A stretch of 5,778 bases of DNA from Candidatus Cellulosilyticum pullistercoris (GTDB taxonomy: Bacteria; Bacillota; Clostridia; Lachnospirales; Cellulosilyticaceae). The notes under the pieces are model-generated. The model did not search any database and had not been told where the DNA came from. It saw only the letters and a program-made list of their open reading frames with translations. Location: positions 1-5,778 of the forward strand of contig JAHLFQ010000109.1 in assembly GCA_018883705.1 (NCBI GenBank), written 5' to 3'. The position numbers were made by a program, and so were the translations under genes. Below, piece after piece: positions 1 to 5,778 of this stretch (position 1 is the stretch's first letter; each line of letters starts with the position of its first letter).

Positions 1-1202
1 AAATGATCTGGTTTTACGAGTCCAAGCACATTGGCTGCACAAGAATTGGTAATGGTAATTCTCTCTCCATTTTCTAATCGAATCGCTACATAATCCGCTG
101 GGTCTCCAGGTTTTGGTGAGAAAAATTCTACTTGTGGGCCTTTAATTTTTTCTTCATCTGTATAAACAGCATAGTCTAATCCTGCAATATGAGCAGATCT
201 TGGTCCTACATCGATGATTCCACTTTTATTGGCACGAACCATAGAACCACCTGCTACACCAAGCACTCGTACATCTAATGAACTAATATAAGTTGAATGC
301 CCACCAACAACAGAGTAGTCAATGGCTGGACGACCATTTTTAATAACACCAATATTGGTAGTTGTTCCACCTACCTCAAAATAAACACCATTAGAAGCTC
401 TTAAGTACATTAAAGAACCCATAACAGAGGCCGCTGGACCAGAAAGCATGGTAAGTACTGGACGTTTTTTCATTTCACTAATTTCCATTACGCCACCATC
501 ACCTCTCATAATCATAAGAGGCACATTAACACCTGCTTCTCTAACAGATTGCTCCGTTGAGTTTGCTGTCTCTAACATTTTAGGTAGAATACTTGCATTA
601 ATGGCTGCTGTTCTTGTTCTTCTCGTTAAACCATATAATTTTGTGATATCAGATGCCATGGTTGCTGGTATATTTTTTCTCTTGGCTGCTTCATATACCA
701 TTTTTTCAGGCTCTCCATTATCTACACCAAATGCTAGAGAAGGTACGACAACCTGTACGCCTTCTTTCTTTAATTCATCAATCACTTGATTCACAGAAGC
801 CTCTGTCATTTTTTTGGTATTAATAAAGGCATTACTAATTTGAATCTCTTTATTATTTCCTAAATCAATATTTTTTAAATTGGTTTGCTTTTTAGCTAGA
901 AGACCTTCTAAGCCACCTTTTGCCATACCAATGACTCCAATTTTAGCAACGTCTCCTTCAATCAGAGCATTGGTTGCTTGAGTCGTACTATGTGCAACGA
1001 ATACAACATCTTCTGGGCTAATATTATTTTCTTTCAAGCAATTTTTAAAGCATTCTACAACGCCAGCAGCTACACCTCTTTTATCATCATGTGTTGTTTT
1101 AACGGATGATTTTCCGATAATCTCATGGGTTTCATTATCTATTGCAACTGCCTTTGTATGTGTACCACCTACATCAATACCCATTCTAACTCTTCTACCC
1201 AT
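1..1202 (-). CDS. Hydantoinase/oxoprolinase (HyuA-type) family protein, 3' end cut by window edge
   Basis: The frame is open from an ATG at 1202 to the left edge, giving 400 complete N-terminal residues; the C-terminus is missing. The start follows GGAGG with a 6-nt gap. The family has an actin/Hsp70-like (ASKHA) fold and couples ATP hydrolysis to opening cyclic amides such as hydantoins or 5-oxoproline in the cytoplasm. Visible landmarks in order are the first nucleotide loop GIDVGGTHTKA (8-18), HSTTQATNALIEGD (71-84), a VVPSLAFG segment (152-159), MRGDGGVM (232-239), SGPAAS (254-259), a second loop EVGGTTTN (276-283) and GVAGGSM (315-321). The loops deviate from the usual family pattern: K17 sits where Asp is common, and E276 and N283 replace two usual Asp residues. 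The gene follows the permease by 101 nt, so co-transcription is likely. The family is certain enough; the substrate is not. An acetone-carboxylase-like or other HyuA paralogue role remains possible. Confidence 0.88.
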   Translation of the reverse strand, partial: MGRRVRMGIDVGGTHTKAVAIDNETHEIIGKSSVKTTHDDKRGVAAGVVECFKNCLKENNISPEDVVFVAHSTTQATNALIEGDVAKIGVIGMAKGGLEGLLAKKQTNLKNIDLGNNKEIQISNAFINTKKMTEASVNQVIDELKKEGVQVVVPSLAFGVDNGEPEKMVYEAAKRKNIPATMASDITKLYGLTRRTRTAAINASILPKMLETANSTEQSVREAGVNVPLMIMRGDGGVMEISEMKKRPVLTMLSGPAASVMGSLMYLRASNGVYFEVGGTTTNIGVIKNGRPAIDYSVVGGHSTYISSLDVRVLGVAGGSMVRANKSGIIDVGPRSAHIAGLDYAVYTDEEKIKGPQVEFFSPKPGDPADYVAIRLENGERITITNSCAANVLGLVKPDH

Positions 1203-1245
1203 GTTATTCCTCCATTTCCACTTGTCGACTTGATTCAATTTGAAT

Positions 1246-1277
1246 AACTGACTCCTACATTTATGTAGGAGTCAGTT
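1246..1277 (-). terminator. Perfect 15-bp intercistronic hairpin, possible weak terminator or processing signal
   Basis: Arms 1246-1260 and 1263-1277 are exact reverse complements (AACTGACTCCTACAT and its complement) with two bases between them, so in RNA the innermost pairs would open into the loop. It lies between the permease stop (1304) and the HyuA-type start (1202). Neither strand has a proper T-run after the stem, so full rho-independent termination is doubtful. No convincing promoter is visible between hairpin and downstream ATG, which favours partial termination, 3'-end protection of permease mRNA or RNA processing. A smaller inverted repeat, ATTCAA-T-TTGAAT (1233-1245), lies immediately downstream. 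Confidence 0.6.
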
Positions 1278-1303
1278 TGATCATCCATAATTTAAATTTA
1301 AAC

Positions 1304-2653
1304 TTAAACTAAATGTCCATACATAACGAATACAATCGCACAAAGGATAATACCTATAATCCAACCTGTTGGTATAGACATCTTCATGTATTCTTTTGTA
1401 CTTACCTTTGTATATCCAAAGCCCCATGCAACCCATGATTGAGTAATATCAAGATGTTGAGGAGCAACTGTTGTTACTGCAAAAAGTGGATATAAAAATT
1501 GAACTGGCCATGTTGCTGTTGATACAACTACTGCAAGAATGGCAGCACCACATCCAACTAAATTTAAAGGTCCACGGAAGAAACCAAGTGGTGTACAAAT
1601 AGCAAATAAAATACATATCATTAATGCACTACTAGGTATTACATTTCCAAGTAAAGCTTTAAAATAAGGTGCTACATAATTTGCTGCATTATTAAACATT
1701 GCTAAGGTTAATAAAAAACCAATCATTGGAGCTACATCAATTGCGCCATCTGTGAACTGTTTTGAAAGCATTCTACTAATGTTTGTAATACCACCTTTTA
1801 ATTTGCCACAAGTAAGCAGTGCATATAAACCAGCGATGATGAACGCTAAAATAATAGGAATATCAAATGCGATAACAGCAATTACTGGTAAAATGACTGA
1901 AATCCATGATATAGCTGGTGCATCTGTAGCATTTCCATCGTCTGCAACGGCTGCCCATGAATGAGAAATTTTCTTTTTGTTCATAGCAATATTAGCTACT
2001 ACTAATACCACAATCAGTGAAACAATGAGTCCTACCATTCCAAATTTAAAGTATGTATTATAATCATAATTTGCAAAGCTTTCATTTGCAGTCACGAAGA
2101 TTGCATGATACTGCTTAAAGTTTACAATATTCCCAAAGAGTCCAGCCATAATAGAACCCATAAATGAGAACATAGCAATTGGAGAAGGAATTCCAAGAGA
2201 AAGCATAATAGGAAGTACAATAACAGCGATAGAAATTACAGGTCCGATACCTGTCATAGATGTAAATATGACTGCTGTAACAATACATAGAAGTGACATT
2301 GTAATTCTTGGCTTATCTCCACCAAGTTCTACCACTTTTCGAATTAACGTTGCTGCAATGCCAGTATCGATTAGAACGCGTCCAAAGAATGCCCCAAAGA
2401 AAATATTAACAAGAATTGATTTTCCATAGTTTTCAGGCCCCGTCTGAAAAACATTGGTTATAACATCAATTACAGATTTGCCTTCCATTGCTGAATTAGG
2501 TGTAATTGCATTACCGATTAACGCAATTCCCGTCCATAGCACAGACATAAAGAAGAACCCTACCATTAGGTTATACCCCTTTACGCAGTACCACACTAAT
2601 CCAAAGAAAGAAAGGACCATAATAATACCAATAATAACATTTACAGTATTCAT
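1304..2653 (-). CDS. Polytopic permease, ion-transporter superfamily (GntP/CitMHS-like)
   Basis: A 449-residue integral membrane protein, a normal length for GntP, CitMHS and related carboxylate symporters. Hydrophobic segments occur at about 5-24, 28-50, 80-105, 117-135, 138-155, 158-178, 203-223, 250-282 (probably two), 305-323, 342-356, 366-397 (one or two) and 429-445, so 11-13 helices. A Gly/Pro-rich stretch around 132-155 (SMTGIGPVIS then VLPIMLSLGI) resembles the family's substrate and ion-binding region, and FFRGPLNLVGCGAA (358-371) is a second conserved-looking stretch. A polar loop at 224-246 divides the protein into halves. The ATG at 2653 follows AAGGAGG at ideal distance. Placement before a HyuA-type gene suggests import of the compound that enzyme handles, perhaps a cyclic amide, amino-acid derivative or organic acid. 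Substrate and coupling ion cannot be read from sequence, and the family assignment rests on overall character rather than a diagnostic motif. Confidence 0.85.
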   Translation of the reverse strand: MNTVNVIIGIIMVLSFFGLVWYCVKGYNLMVGFFFMSVLWTGIALIGNAITPNSAMEGKSVIDVITNVFQTGPENYGKSILVNIFFGAFFGRVLIDTGIAATLIRKVVELGGDKPRITMSLLCIVTAVIFTSMTGIGPVISIAVIVLPIMLSLGIPSPIAMFSFMGSIMAGLFGNIVNFKQYHAIFVTANESFANYDYNTYFKFGMVGLIVSLIVVLVVANIAMNKKKISHSWAAVADDGNATDAPAISWISVILPVIAVIAFDIPIILAFIIAGLYALLTCGKLKGGITNISRMLSKQFTDGAIDVAPMIGFLLTLAMFNNAANYVAPYFKALLGNVIPSSALMICILFAICTPLGFFRGPLNLVGCGAAILAVVVSTATWPVQFLYPLFAVTTVAPQHLDITQSWVAWGFGYTKVSTKEYMKMSIPTGWIIGIILCAIVFVMYGHLV

Positions 2654-2681
2654 AAGAAACCTCCTTAAATAATTGTAGCTC

Positions 2682-2699
2682 CAACTAACATGTTAGTTG
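2682..2699. promoter_or_regulatory. Operator O2: 18-bp perfect palindrome
   Basis: CAACTAACATGTTAGTTG is a perfect inverted repeat centred at 2690.5. It lies between the predicted transcription start (about 2703) and the permease ribosome binding site, so a bound protein would block the start of elongation. It shares the 14-bp core ACTAACATGTTAGT with the copy at 2712-2725, 28 bp away centre to centre. A dimeric one-component repressor of the GntR or TetR type is the likely binder; the regulator gene is not in the window. Confidence 0.72.
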
Positions 2700-2709
2700 T
2701 CTTAATAGC

Positions 2710-2738
2710 AGACTAACATGTTAGTTGTGCAATGTCAA
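2710..2738 (-). promoter_or_regulatory. Promoter of the permease/HyuA-type operon
   Basis: On the minus strand a perfect -35 box TTGACA (2738-2733) is followed after 17 bp by TAGTCT (2715-2710), preceded by TG one base upstream, making an extended -10. The weak -10 hexamer would be helped by the TGn element. Transcription would begin near 2703, about 50 nt before the permease ATG. Both palindromic operators overlap or adjoin this promoter, which argues that it is the regulated one. Confidence 0.62.
2712..2725. promoter_or_regulatory. Operator O1: 14-bp perfect palindrome over the -10 region
   Basis: ACTAACATGTTAGT is a perfect palindrome centred at 2718.5, identical in core to the downstream copy. 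It covers the end of the spacer, the extended TG and most of the proposed -10 box, so occupancy should exclude RNA polymerase. The flanking pair is mismatched (G at 2711, T at 2726), so the symmetric region is shorter than in O2. Confidence 0.72.
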
Positions 2739-2904
2739 TATAATTTTATAATTTATTATATTATTTTATATATTTTGTATACCTTATTTATTTAAACTAA
2801 ATTTTATATTCATTAAAAATATTATTTTTTACAAAAACTACCTATTAACTTATATCATTTATATACAAATACCCTATTTATTTCAAAATATGATAAGACA
2901 TAGC
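2739..2904. other. AT-rich intergenic spacer with a degenerate direct repeat
   Basis: No coding frame of note lies here. The stretch is extremely AT-rich and sits just upstream of the permease -35 box, where it could act as an UP-element or bendable DNA. An 18-nt sequence at 2779-2796 (ATACCTTATTTATTTAAA) recurs at 2869-2886 with two changes, the copies starting 90 bp apart. In such AT-rich DNA this may be chance. Confidence 0.5.
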
Positions 2905-2941
2905 AAACAAGCTATGTTCAACATTTGAACATAGCTTGTTT
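2905..2941 (-). terminator. Terminator-like 17-bp hairpin after the oxidoreductase gene
   Basis: Arms 2905-2921 and 2925-2941 pair perfectly over 17 bp around a 3-nt loop, starting 14 nt after the oxidoreductase stop. On the minus strand the stem ends in TTGTTT followed by GCTATGTCTTAT, so the U-tract is poor but the stem is long. Its position makes it the best candidate transcription end for this gene. Bases 2911-2917 can alternatively pair with 2898-2904. Confidence 0.65.
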
Positions 2942-2955
2942 ATTTAAGTATTCAT

Positions 2956-3930
2956 TTAAAATGCCTCTCCTGGATACCTTACGCCCCATTCTTTTCTTAG
3001 GCTATCCATAATCTCCATTACACGAATCGTTTCTTGATGAGGCATTTCTTCACATTCAAGTTTTCCAGCTTGAATCGCCTTTATAGCCGCCTCTACTTCA
3101 TATTCATAACCTGTGATTTGCTTTGGTACTTCTACACACTTAATCTCTTGTCTTTCTGTATTAAAGATACGAATACGCTCGCAGTTGTTAATATTTTCTA
3201 TCACCATATAGCCTTTATCTCCTGAGATAATTCCCTGACGGTCTGATAAAGCTAATGTCGTACTATTTAAAACAGCCATTTCTCCTGTCTTATAAGAAAG
3301 GGTGATACTATTTTGTAAATCCACACCTTTCTCTGATAAAATAGCTGTTGAAGTGATTTCGTCAAAGTCACTTCCAAAAACCATCATGGCAAAGTTAAGA
3401 GGATACAGCCCAATATCTAGAAGTGCGCCTCCTGCTAGTGCAGGTTCTGCAATTCTTTCTTTATGTGCAATGGTATAACCTAAATTGGCTGTTAAAGTCA
3501 TTGGTCTTCCAATGATGTCACTTGCAAGTAAGTCATTTATGATTTTTCTTGATGGCATAAATCTTGTCCATATGGCTTCTGTAATAAAGACACCTTTTTC
3601 TTTTGCAAGCGCTAGAAGCTCTTTTGCTTCTTTTGCATTTCTTGTAAAGGCTTTCTCACAAAGAACAGCTTTCCCATGTTCAATACAAAGTCTTGCATGT
3701 TCATAGTGATGTGAATGGGGTGTCGCAATATAAATAAGCTCTACTTCCTCATCTTTTACAAGGGCTTCATAAGAACCATAAGCCTTTTCAAAACCATAAG
3801 TATCCGCAAAGCCTTTGGCACGCGCCTCATCTCTAGACGCTACTGCATAACACGTAGCATTCTCCATTTTACCTATTGTTTGAGCCATAATAGAAGCAAT
3901 TTTTCCTGCACCTAAAATTCCAATTTTCAT
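2956..3930 (-). CDS. Gfo/Idh/MocA-family NAD(P)-dependent oxidoreductase
   Basis: A 324-residue cytoplasmic dehydrogenase of usual family length. The N-terminal Rossmann domain begins with KIGILGAGKIA (2-12), the dinucleotide-binding glycine motif. S32-R33 after the second strand suggests NADP(H). IATPHSHH (68-75) and the EKAF motif (92-95; K93 is the expected catalytic lysine of the family EKP motif) follow. In the C-terminal domain GGALLDIGLYPL (167-178) carries the conserved Asp172 and Tyr176. The pattern is closest to the dihydrodiol dehydrogenase/sugar dehydrogenase branch, so a sugar, inositol or similar polyol substrate is plausible but not shown. I chose the ATG at 3930 because GGAGG lies 5 nt before it; an in-frame TTG at 3942 sits right beside this ribosome binding site and would use it as coding sequence. 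The gene has its own promoter and hairpin and seems monocistronic. Confidence 0.92.
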   Translation of the reverse strand: MKIGILGAGKIASIMAQTIGKMENATCYAVASRDEARAKGFADTYGFEKAYGSYEALVKDEEVELIYIATPHSHHYEHARLCIEHGKAVLCEKAFTRNAKEAKELLALAKEKGVFITEAIWTRFMPSRKIINDLLASDIIGRPMTLTANLGYTIAHKERIAEPALAGGALLDIGLYPLNFAMMVFGSDFDEITSTAILSEKGVDLQNSITLSYKTGEMAVLNSTTLALSDRQGIISGDKGYMVIENINNCERIRIFNTERQEIKCVEVPKQITGYEYEVEAAIKAIQAGKLECEEMPHQETIRVMEIMDSLRKEWGVRYPGEAF

Positions 3931-3965
3931 GATATCCTCCAAGTATTTTATTGATAGTAGATTTT

Positions 3966-3971
3966 ATTATA
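3966..3971 (-). promoter_or_regulatory. Probable -10 box of the oxidoreductase gene
   Basis: A consensus TATAAT on the minus strand lies about 36 nt before the ATG at 3930, giving a predicted leader near 30 nt. No good -35 box is found at 16-18 bp, so the promoter may be weak or activator-dependent. An upstream terminator at 4000-4044 makes an independent promoter here likely. A partial inverted repeat (TTGATA 3951-3956 with TATCAA 3984-3989; GTAG 3957-3960 with CTAC 3972-3975) surrounds the box. Confidence 0.5.
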
Positions 3972-3999
3972 CTACTTATCGTTTATCAAACCTACTCAT

Positions 4000-4044
4000 A
4001 AAAAAACGCATTCCGTTATATTTTTAACTAGAATCCGTTTTTTT
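4000..4044 (-). terminator. Rho-independent terminator of the SDR gene
   Basis: Arms 4000-4013 and 4031-4044 pair over 14 positions with one mismatch (C4009), and the 17-nt loop can close further through GTTA/TAAC. On the minus strand the stem runs into seven T residues (complement of A4000-A4006), the classic form. The matching seven T residues at 4038-4044 would also allow it to work from the plus strand. It lies 26 nt beyond the SDR stop codon. Confidence 0.8.
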
Positions 4045-4070
4045 ATTAACTATCTATAAATACTTATGCT

Positions 4071-4814
4071 TTAAATGATTGTTGCACCATCAACAGGTAA
4101 TACAACTCCCGTAATATAAGAAGCCATATCACTTGCAAGGAATAAAAATGCATCTGCAACTTCTTCTGGCTTGCCAATTCGATTCAATGAAATCTTTTCA
4201 ATAATAGGTTTAAGAATTTCTTTAGGAACTGCTTTCATCATATCTGTTTCTGTAACCCCTGGTGCCACTGCATTGACACGAATGTTATCTTTTCCTAATT
4301 CACGGGCAAGAGACTGTGTTAGTCCATTCACTGCAAATTTTGATGTAGGATAGCCACAACCACTAGGCTGTCCATACAAACTCACAATAGAACTTGTATT
4401 TAAAATGACTCCACCACCTTGCTCCTTCATAATCTCTGCTGCTATTTTTGACCCATAGAACACAGCATTGACATTAAGCGCCATAATCTTTTCAAAGTTT
4501 TCTGGGTCGTATTCGTAAATCCTATCATTTGCAGAAACACCTGCATTATTTACCATAATATCTAGAGAACCATATGTTGACTTAACCTTAGTGAGTGCTT
4601 CTAAAATGCTATGATAGCTACTAAGATCTGGAGCCATGGCATCAATAGATGCATTTGGAAATTCCTGATGAAGTAAAGCATAAGCTTTATCTGCAGTTTC
4701 CTTTCGAGAACCAAAAACAACAACCGTTGCATGGTTTTGAAGATATTTTCGAGCGATTTCAAATCCAATTCCTCTTGTTCCACCTGTAATGACTGCCACT
4801 TTTCCATTTAACAT
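4071..4814 (-). CDS. Classical short-chain dehydrogenase/reductase (FabG-like SDR)
   Basis: A 247-residue protein, the usual size for classical SDRs, which interconvert alcohols and ketones with a nicotinamide cofactor and usually act as tetramers. Motifs are complete: TGGTRGIG (10-17), D63 near the adenine site, NNAG (89-92), N114 in LNVNA, catalytic S142, Y155 and K159 (YPTSK), PG (185-186) and a C-terminal VDGA. R14 in the glycine loop and R37 after the second strand favour NADP(H). The ATG at 4814 is preceded by AAAGGAG at a spacing of about 9 nt; an upstream ATG in another frame stops after three codons. The gene has a strong upstream promoter and its own terminator, so it looks monocistronic. 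It resembles FabG but is not beside other fatty-acid genes, so 3-oxoacyl-ACP reductase is only one possibility; sugar, polyol or steroid dehydrogenases look alike. Confidence 0.94.
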   Translation of the reverse strand: MLNGKVAVITGGTRGIGFEIARKYLQNHATVVVFGSRKETADKAYALLHQEFPNASIDAMAPDLSSYHSILEALTKVKSTYGSLDIMVNNAGVSANDRIYEYDPENFEKIMALNVNAVFYGSKIAAEIMKEQGGGVILNTSSIVSLYGQPSGCGYPTSKFAVNGLTQSLARELGKDNIRVNAVAPGVTETDMMKAVPKEILKPIIEKISLNRIGKPEEVADAFLFLASDMASYITGVVLPVDGATII

Positions 4815-4953
4815 ATTTTCATTCTCCTTTTTTAATCATTTTTTCTAACTTTAAAGAAGTTCATTCCAATGATTTATCTCAAAAATATGCTTTCAGTTTC
4901 AAGTCTAGCAAAATTTAAGCCAAATTTATTTTTTAAATATTTTAAATAATGTT
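4815..4953 (-). other. Long AT-rich 5' leader of the SDR gene
   Basis: If transcription starts about 7 nt below the -10 box at 4960-4965, the SDR mRNA has a leader near 140 nt. I see only weak AT pairings, such as AAATTT at 4911-4916 with 4922-4927, and no recognisable riboswitch, T-box or attenuator. Only the ribosome binding site near 4825-4831 is supported. Confidence 0.4.
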
Positions 4954-4959
4954 AATTTA

Positions 4960-4987
4960 ATTATACATCAAGATTATACTTTGTCAA
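4960..4987 (-). promoter_or_regulatory. Sigma-A-type promoter of the SDR gene
   Basis: On the minus strand a perfect TTGACA (4987-4982) is followed after 16 bp by a perfect TATAAT (4965-4960). This is the best promoter match in the window. A second TATAAT (4978-4973) lies inside the spacer but has no -35 partner. The nearest downstream gene is the SDR, about 145 nt away. Confidence 0.7.
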
Positions 4988-5053
4988 TAATTCTACAATC
5001 TTTCTCTTTCTGTTTTTCTGACATTTTTAGCTTCTATCCATTTTAACGCTCTT

Positions 5054-5263
5054 TTAAGCTTGTCTACCATGCTGATAGCCTATCTCATAATAAGTCTTAG
5101 CCATTAGGTCTACTCTCCCACCACAATGACGACAAATATAGGTAAAGTTGTATAGGCTATCATTATTAGGCCTTTGGAACTCATGATGCTTGCAACTCTT
5201 AAGCCTATTTTCATTCTCATCTATGTACGCCTTAACGGCTTCTAAATTTCTATATTTGCCCAT
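5054..5263 (-). CDS. Small zinc-ribbon protein, phage/mobile-element type
   Basis: A 69-residue protein with four potential zinc ligands arranged as CxxH (C24, H27) and CxxC (C44, C47; CRHCGG), the usual layout of a small zinc ribbon or finger. An N-terminal charged helix (about 5-22) and a C-terminal Tyr/His-rich tail (58-69) flank it. No specific family is recognised. The ATG at 5263 has AGGTGA about 7 nt upstream, inside the end of the preceding gene, and the 22-bp overlap with that gene suggests translational coupling. Small zinc-ribbon proteins of this kind are common in phage and integrative-element replication regions, where they may bind nucleic acid or protein. No terminator is visible before the SDR promoter. 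Confidence 0.72.
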   Translation of the reverse strand: MGKYRNLEAVKAYIDENENRLKSCKHHEFQRPNNDSLYNFTYICRHCGGRVDLMAKTYYEIGYQHGRQA

Positions 5264-5778
5264 TTTTCTTCACCTGCCCCTCTATTGGACGCCATCTGAG
5301 CTAGTTTTCGGTCTATGTAGAGTTGCTCCAAACGTTCAATCTCCTCAAAGTTCCAGTCCTCATGACTTGCCATTTGATTAAACCACACAACCTTTTGATT
5401 CATTTGTCCGATTCCTTTATTCTCCCTATCTTTTGATGGCTCAAAATCATCATAGCCCCCTGCAAGAATTCGTTTAAAATGCTTCTCTTTTAGTATCCAA
5501 GCTAGACTTGCCTTAAAATGCTTGCCTTCTAATCTGCCACATAAGAAGCTACTTTCAGCCGCCTTTTTAAAGCCTAATTTAAAATCTTCTAGACCTTTAT
5601 CTAGGTTAAACCATAGATGCTTAACGCATGCTTTCTCACGATCACTAAGCACTTCTTTTACGCCTAAATAAGCACCTAATTCCTCATTGTACACTTTTAA
5701 AACCTCTAAGTACGGGATGTGAGTTTCTAATCTCTTAATACTCTCTTCTTGTCTTAATTGTTTGTTATAAGTGAAGTC
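5242..5778 (-). CDS. Phage/plasmid replication-associated protein, C-terminal part (5' end beyond window)
   Basis: The frame is open from the right edge to a TAG at 5242-5244, giving the last 178 residues of a longer protein. A GTG at 5694 is in frame but has no convincing ribosome binding site, and the reading continues upstream of it without a stop, so I treat it as internal. The segment at fragment residues 76-111 (SSFLCGR, then a conserved Trp at 94 in AWILKEKHF, then ILAGGYDD) matches the pattern typical of the C-terminus of phage replisome-organiser or helix-turn-helix replication proteins, where FLxG, a Trp and a GxYD element recur. The region is strongly charged and helical. The missing N-terminus would be expected to hold a DNA-binding domain. 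This family reading is from memory of the motif, not a search. Confidence 0.65.
   Translation of the reverse strand, partial: DFTYNKQLRQEESIKRLETHIPYLEVLKVYNEELGAYLGVKEVLSDREKACVKHLWFNLDKGLEDFKLGFKKAAESSFLCGRLEGKHFKASLAWILKEKHFKRILAGGYDDFEPSKDRENKGIGQMNQKVVWFNQMASHEDWNFEEIERLEQLYIDRKLAQMASNRGAGEEKWANIEI

Noticed and set aside
448..789. Open frame of 113 codons on the plus strand
   Set aside because: It lies wholly antisense to the HyuA-type gene, has no ribosome binding site worth the name and no recognisable protein features.
2682..2725. Repeat-spacer unit of a CRISPR array
   Set aside because: Only two short palindromes with a 14-nt gap between O2 and O1, placed on a promoter; no further repeats or spacers.
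3931..3942. Upstream TTG start adding four residues to the oxidoreductase
   Set aside because: The TTG directly abuts the GGAGG that serves the ATG at 3930, and the Rossmann domain naturally begins at MKIGILGAG.
4601..4807. 68-codon minus-strand frame inside the SDR gene
   Set aside because: It is an alternate frame of a gene whose SDR motifs are complete; its translation has no domain character.
4974..5024. 16-codon frame MSEKQKEKDCRIIDKV as a real gene
   Set aside because: No clear ribosome binding site and too short to judge; kept only as a possible truncated element gene in the findings.
5692..5694. GTG as the start of a 150-residue replication-type protein
   Set aside because: The frame stays open for 28 more codons to the window edge with coding-like sequence, and no ribosome binding site precedes the GTG.

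Overview
This window looks like chromosomal DNA of a low-GC Gram-positive anaerobe, probably a Clostridia-class Firmicute. That rests on the AT-rich gaps, strong AAGGAGG-type ribosome binding sites, sigma-A-like TTGACA/TATAAT boxes and the protein families present. The species cannot be named from the sequence. Every credible gene lies on the minus strand, so transcription runs from high to low coordinates.

Right part (about 4970-5778): the end of what looks like a prophage or integrative-element module. It holds the C-terminal 178 residues of a protein resembling phage/plasmid replication-associated proteins, overlapped by 22 bp by a 69-residue zinc-ribbon protein. No terminator is visible after this pair.

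Centre (about 2905-4987): two separate single-gene units. The first is a classical short-chain dehydrogenase/reductase (SDR, 4071-4814) with a good TTGACA-16-TATAAT promoter, an AT-rich leader of roughly 140 nt and a clear rho-independent terminator. The second is a Gfo/Idh/MocA-family oxidoreductase (2956-3930) with its own -10 box and a 17-bp hairpin after its stop. Both probably use NADP(H); their substrates are unknown.

Left part (1-2738): a likely two-gene (or longer) operon. It encodes a roughly 12-helix permease of the ion-transporter (GntP/CitMHS-like) type, then a hydantoinase/oxoprolinase (HyuA-type) ATPase-like subunit that runs off the left edge. A perfect 15-bp hairpin separates them. 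The promoter before the permease carries two copies of the palindrome ACTAACATGTTAGT, one over the -10 region and one just after the predicted start of transcription, an arrangement expected for a repressor. The plausible reading is an inducible uptake-and-hydrolysis unit for a small cyclic amide or related organic acid. The regulator gene and any further enzyme subunits lie outside the window.

Most of the window is ordinary metabolic sequence. The points most worth following are the twin operator, the unusual nucleotide-loop residues in the HyuA-type protein, and the junction between the mobile-element remnant and the SDR gene.
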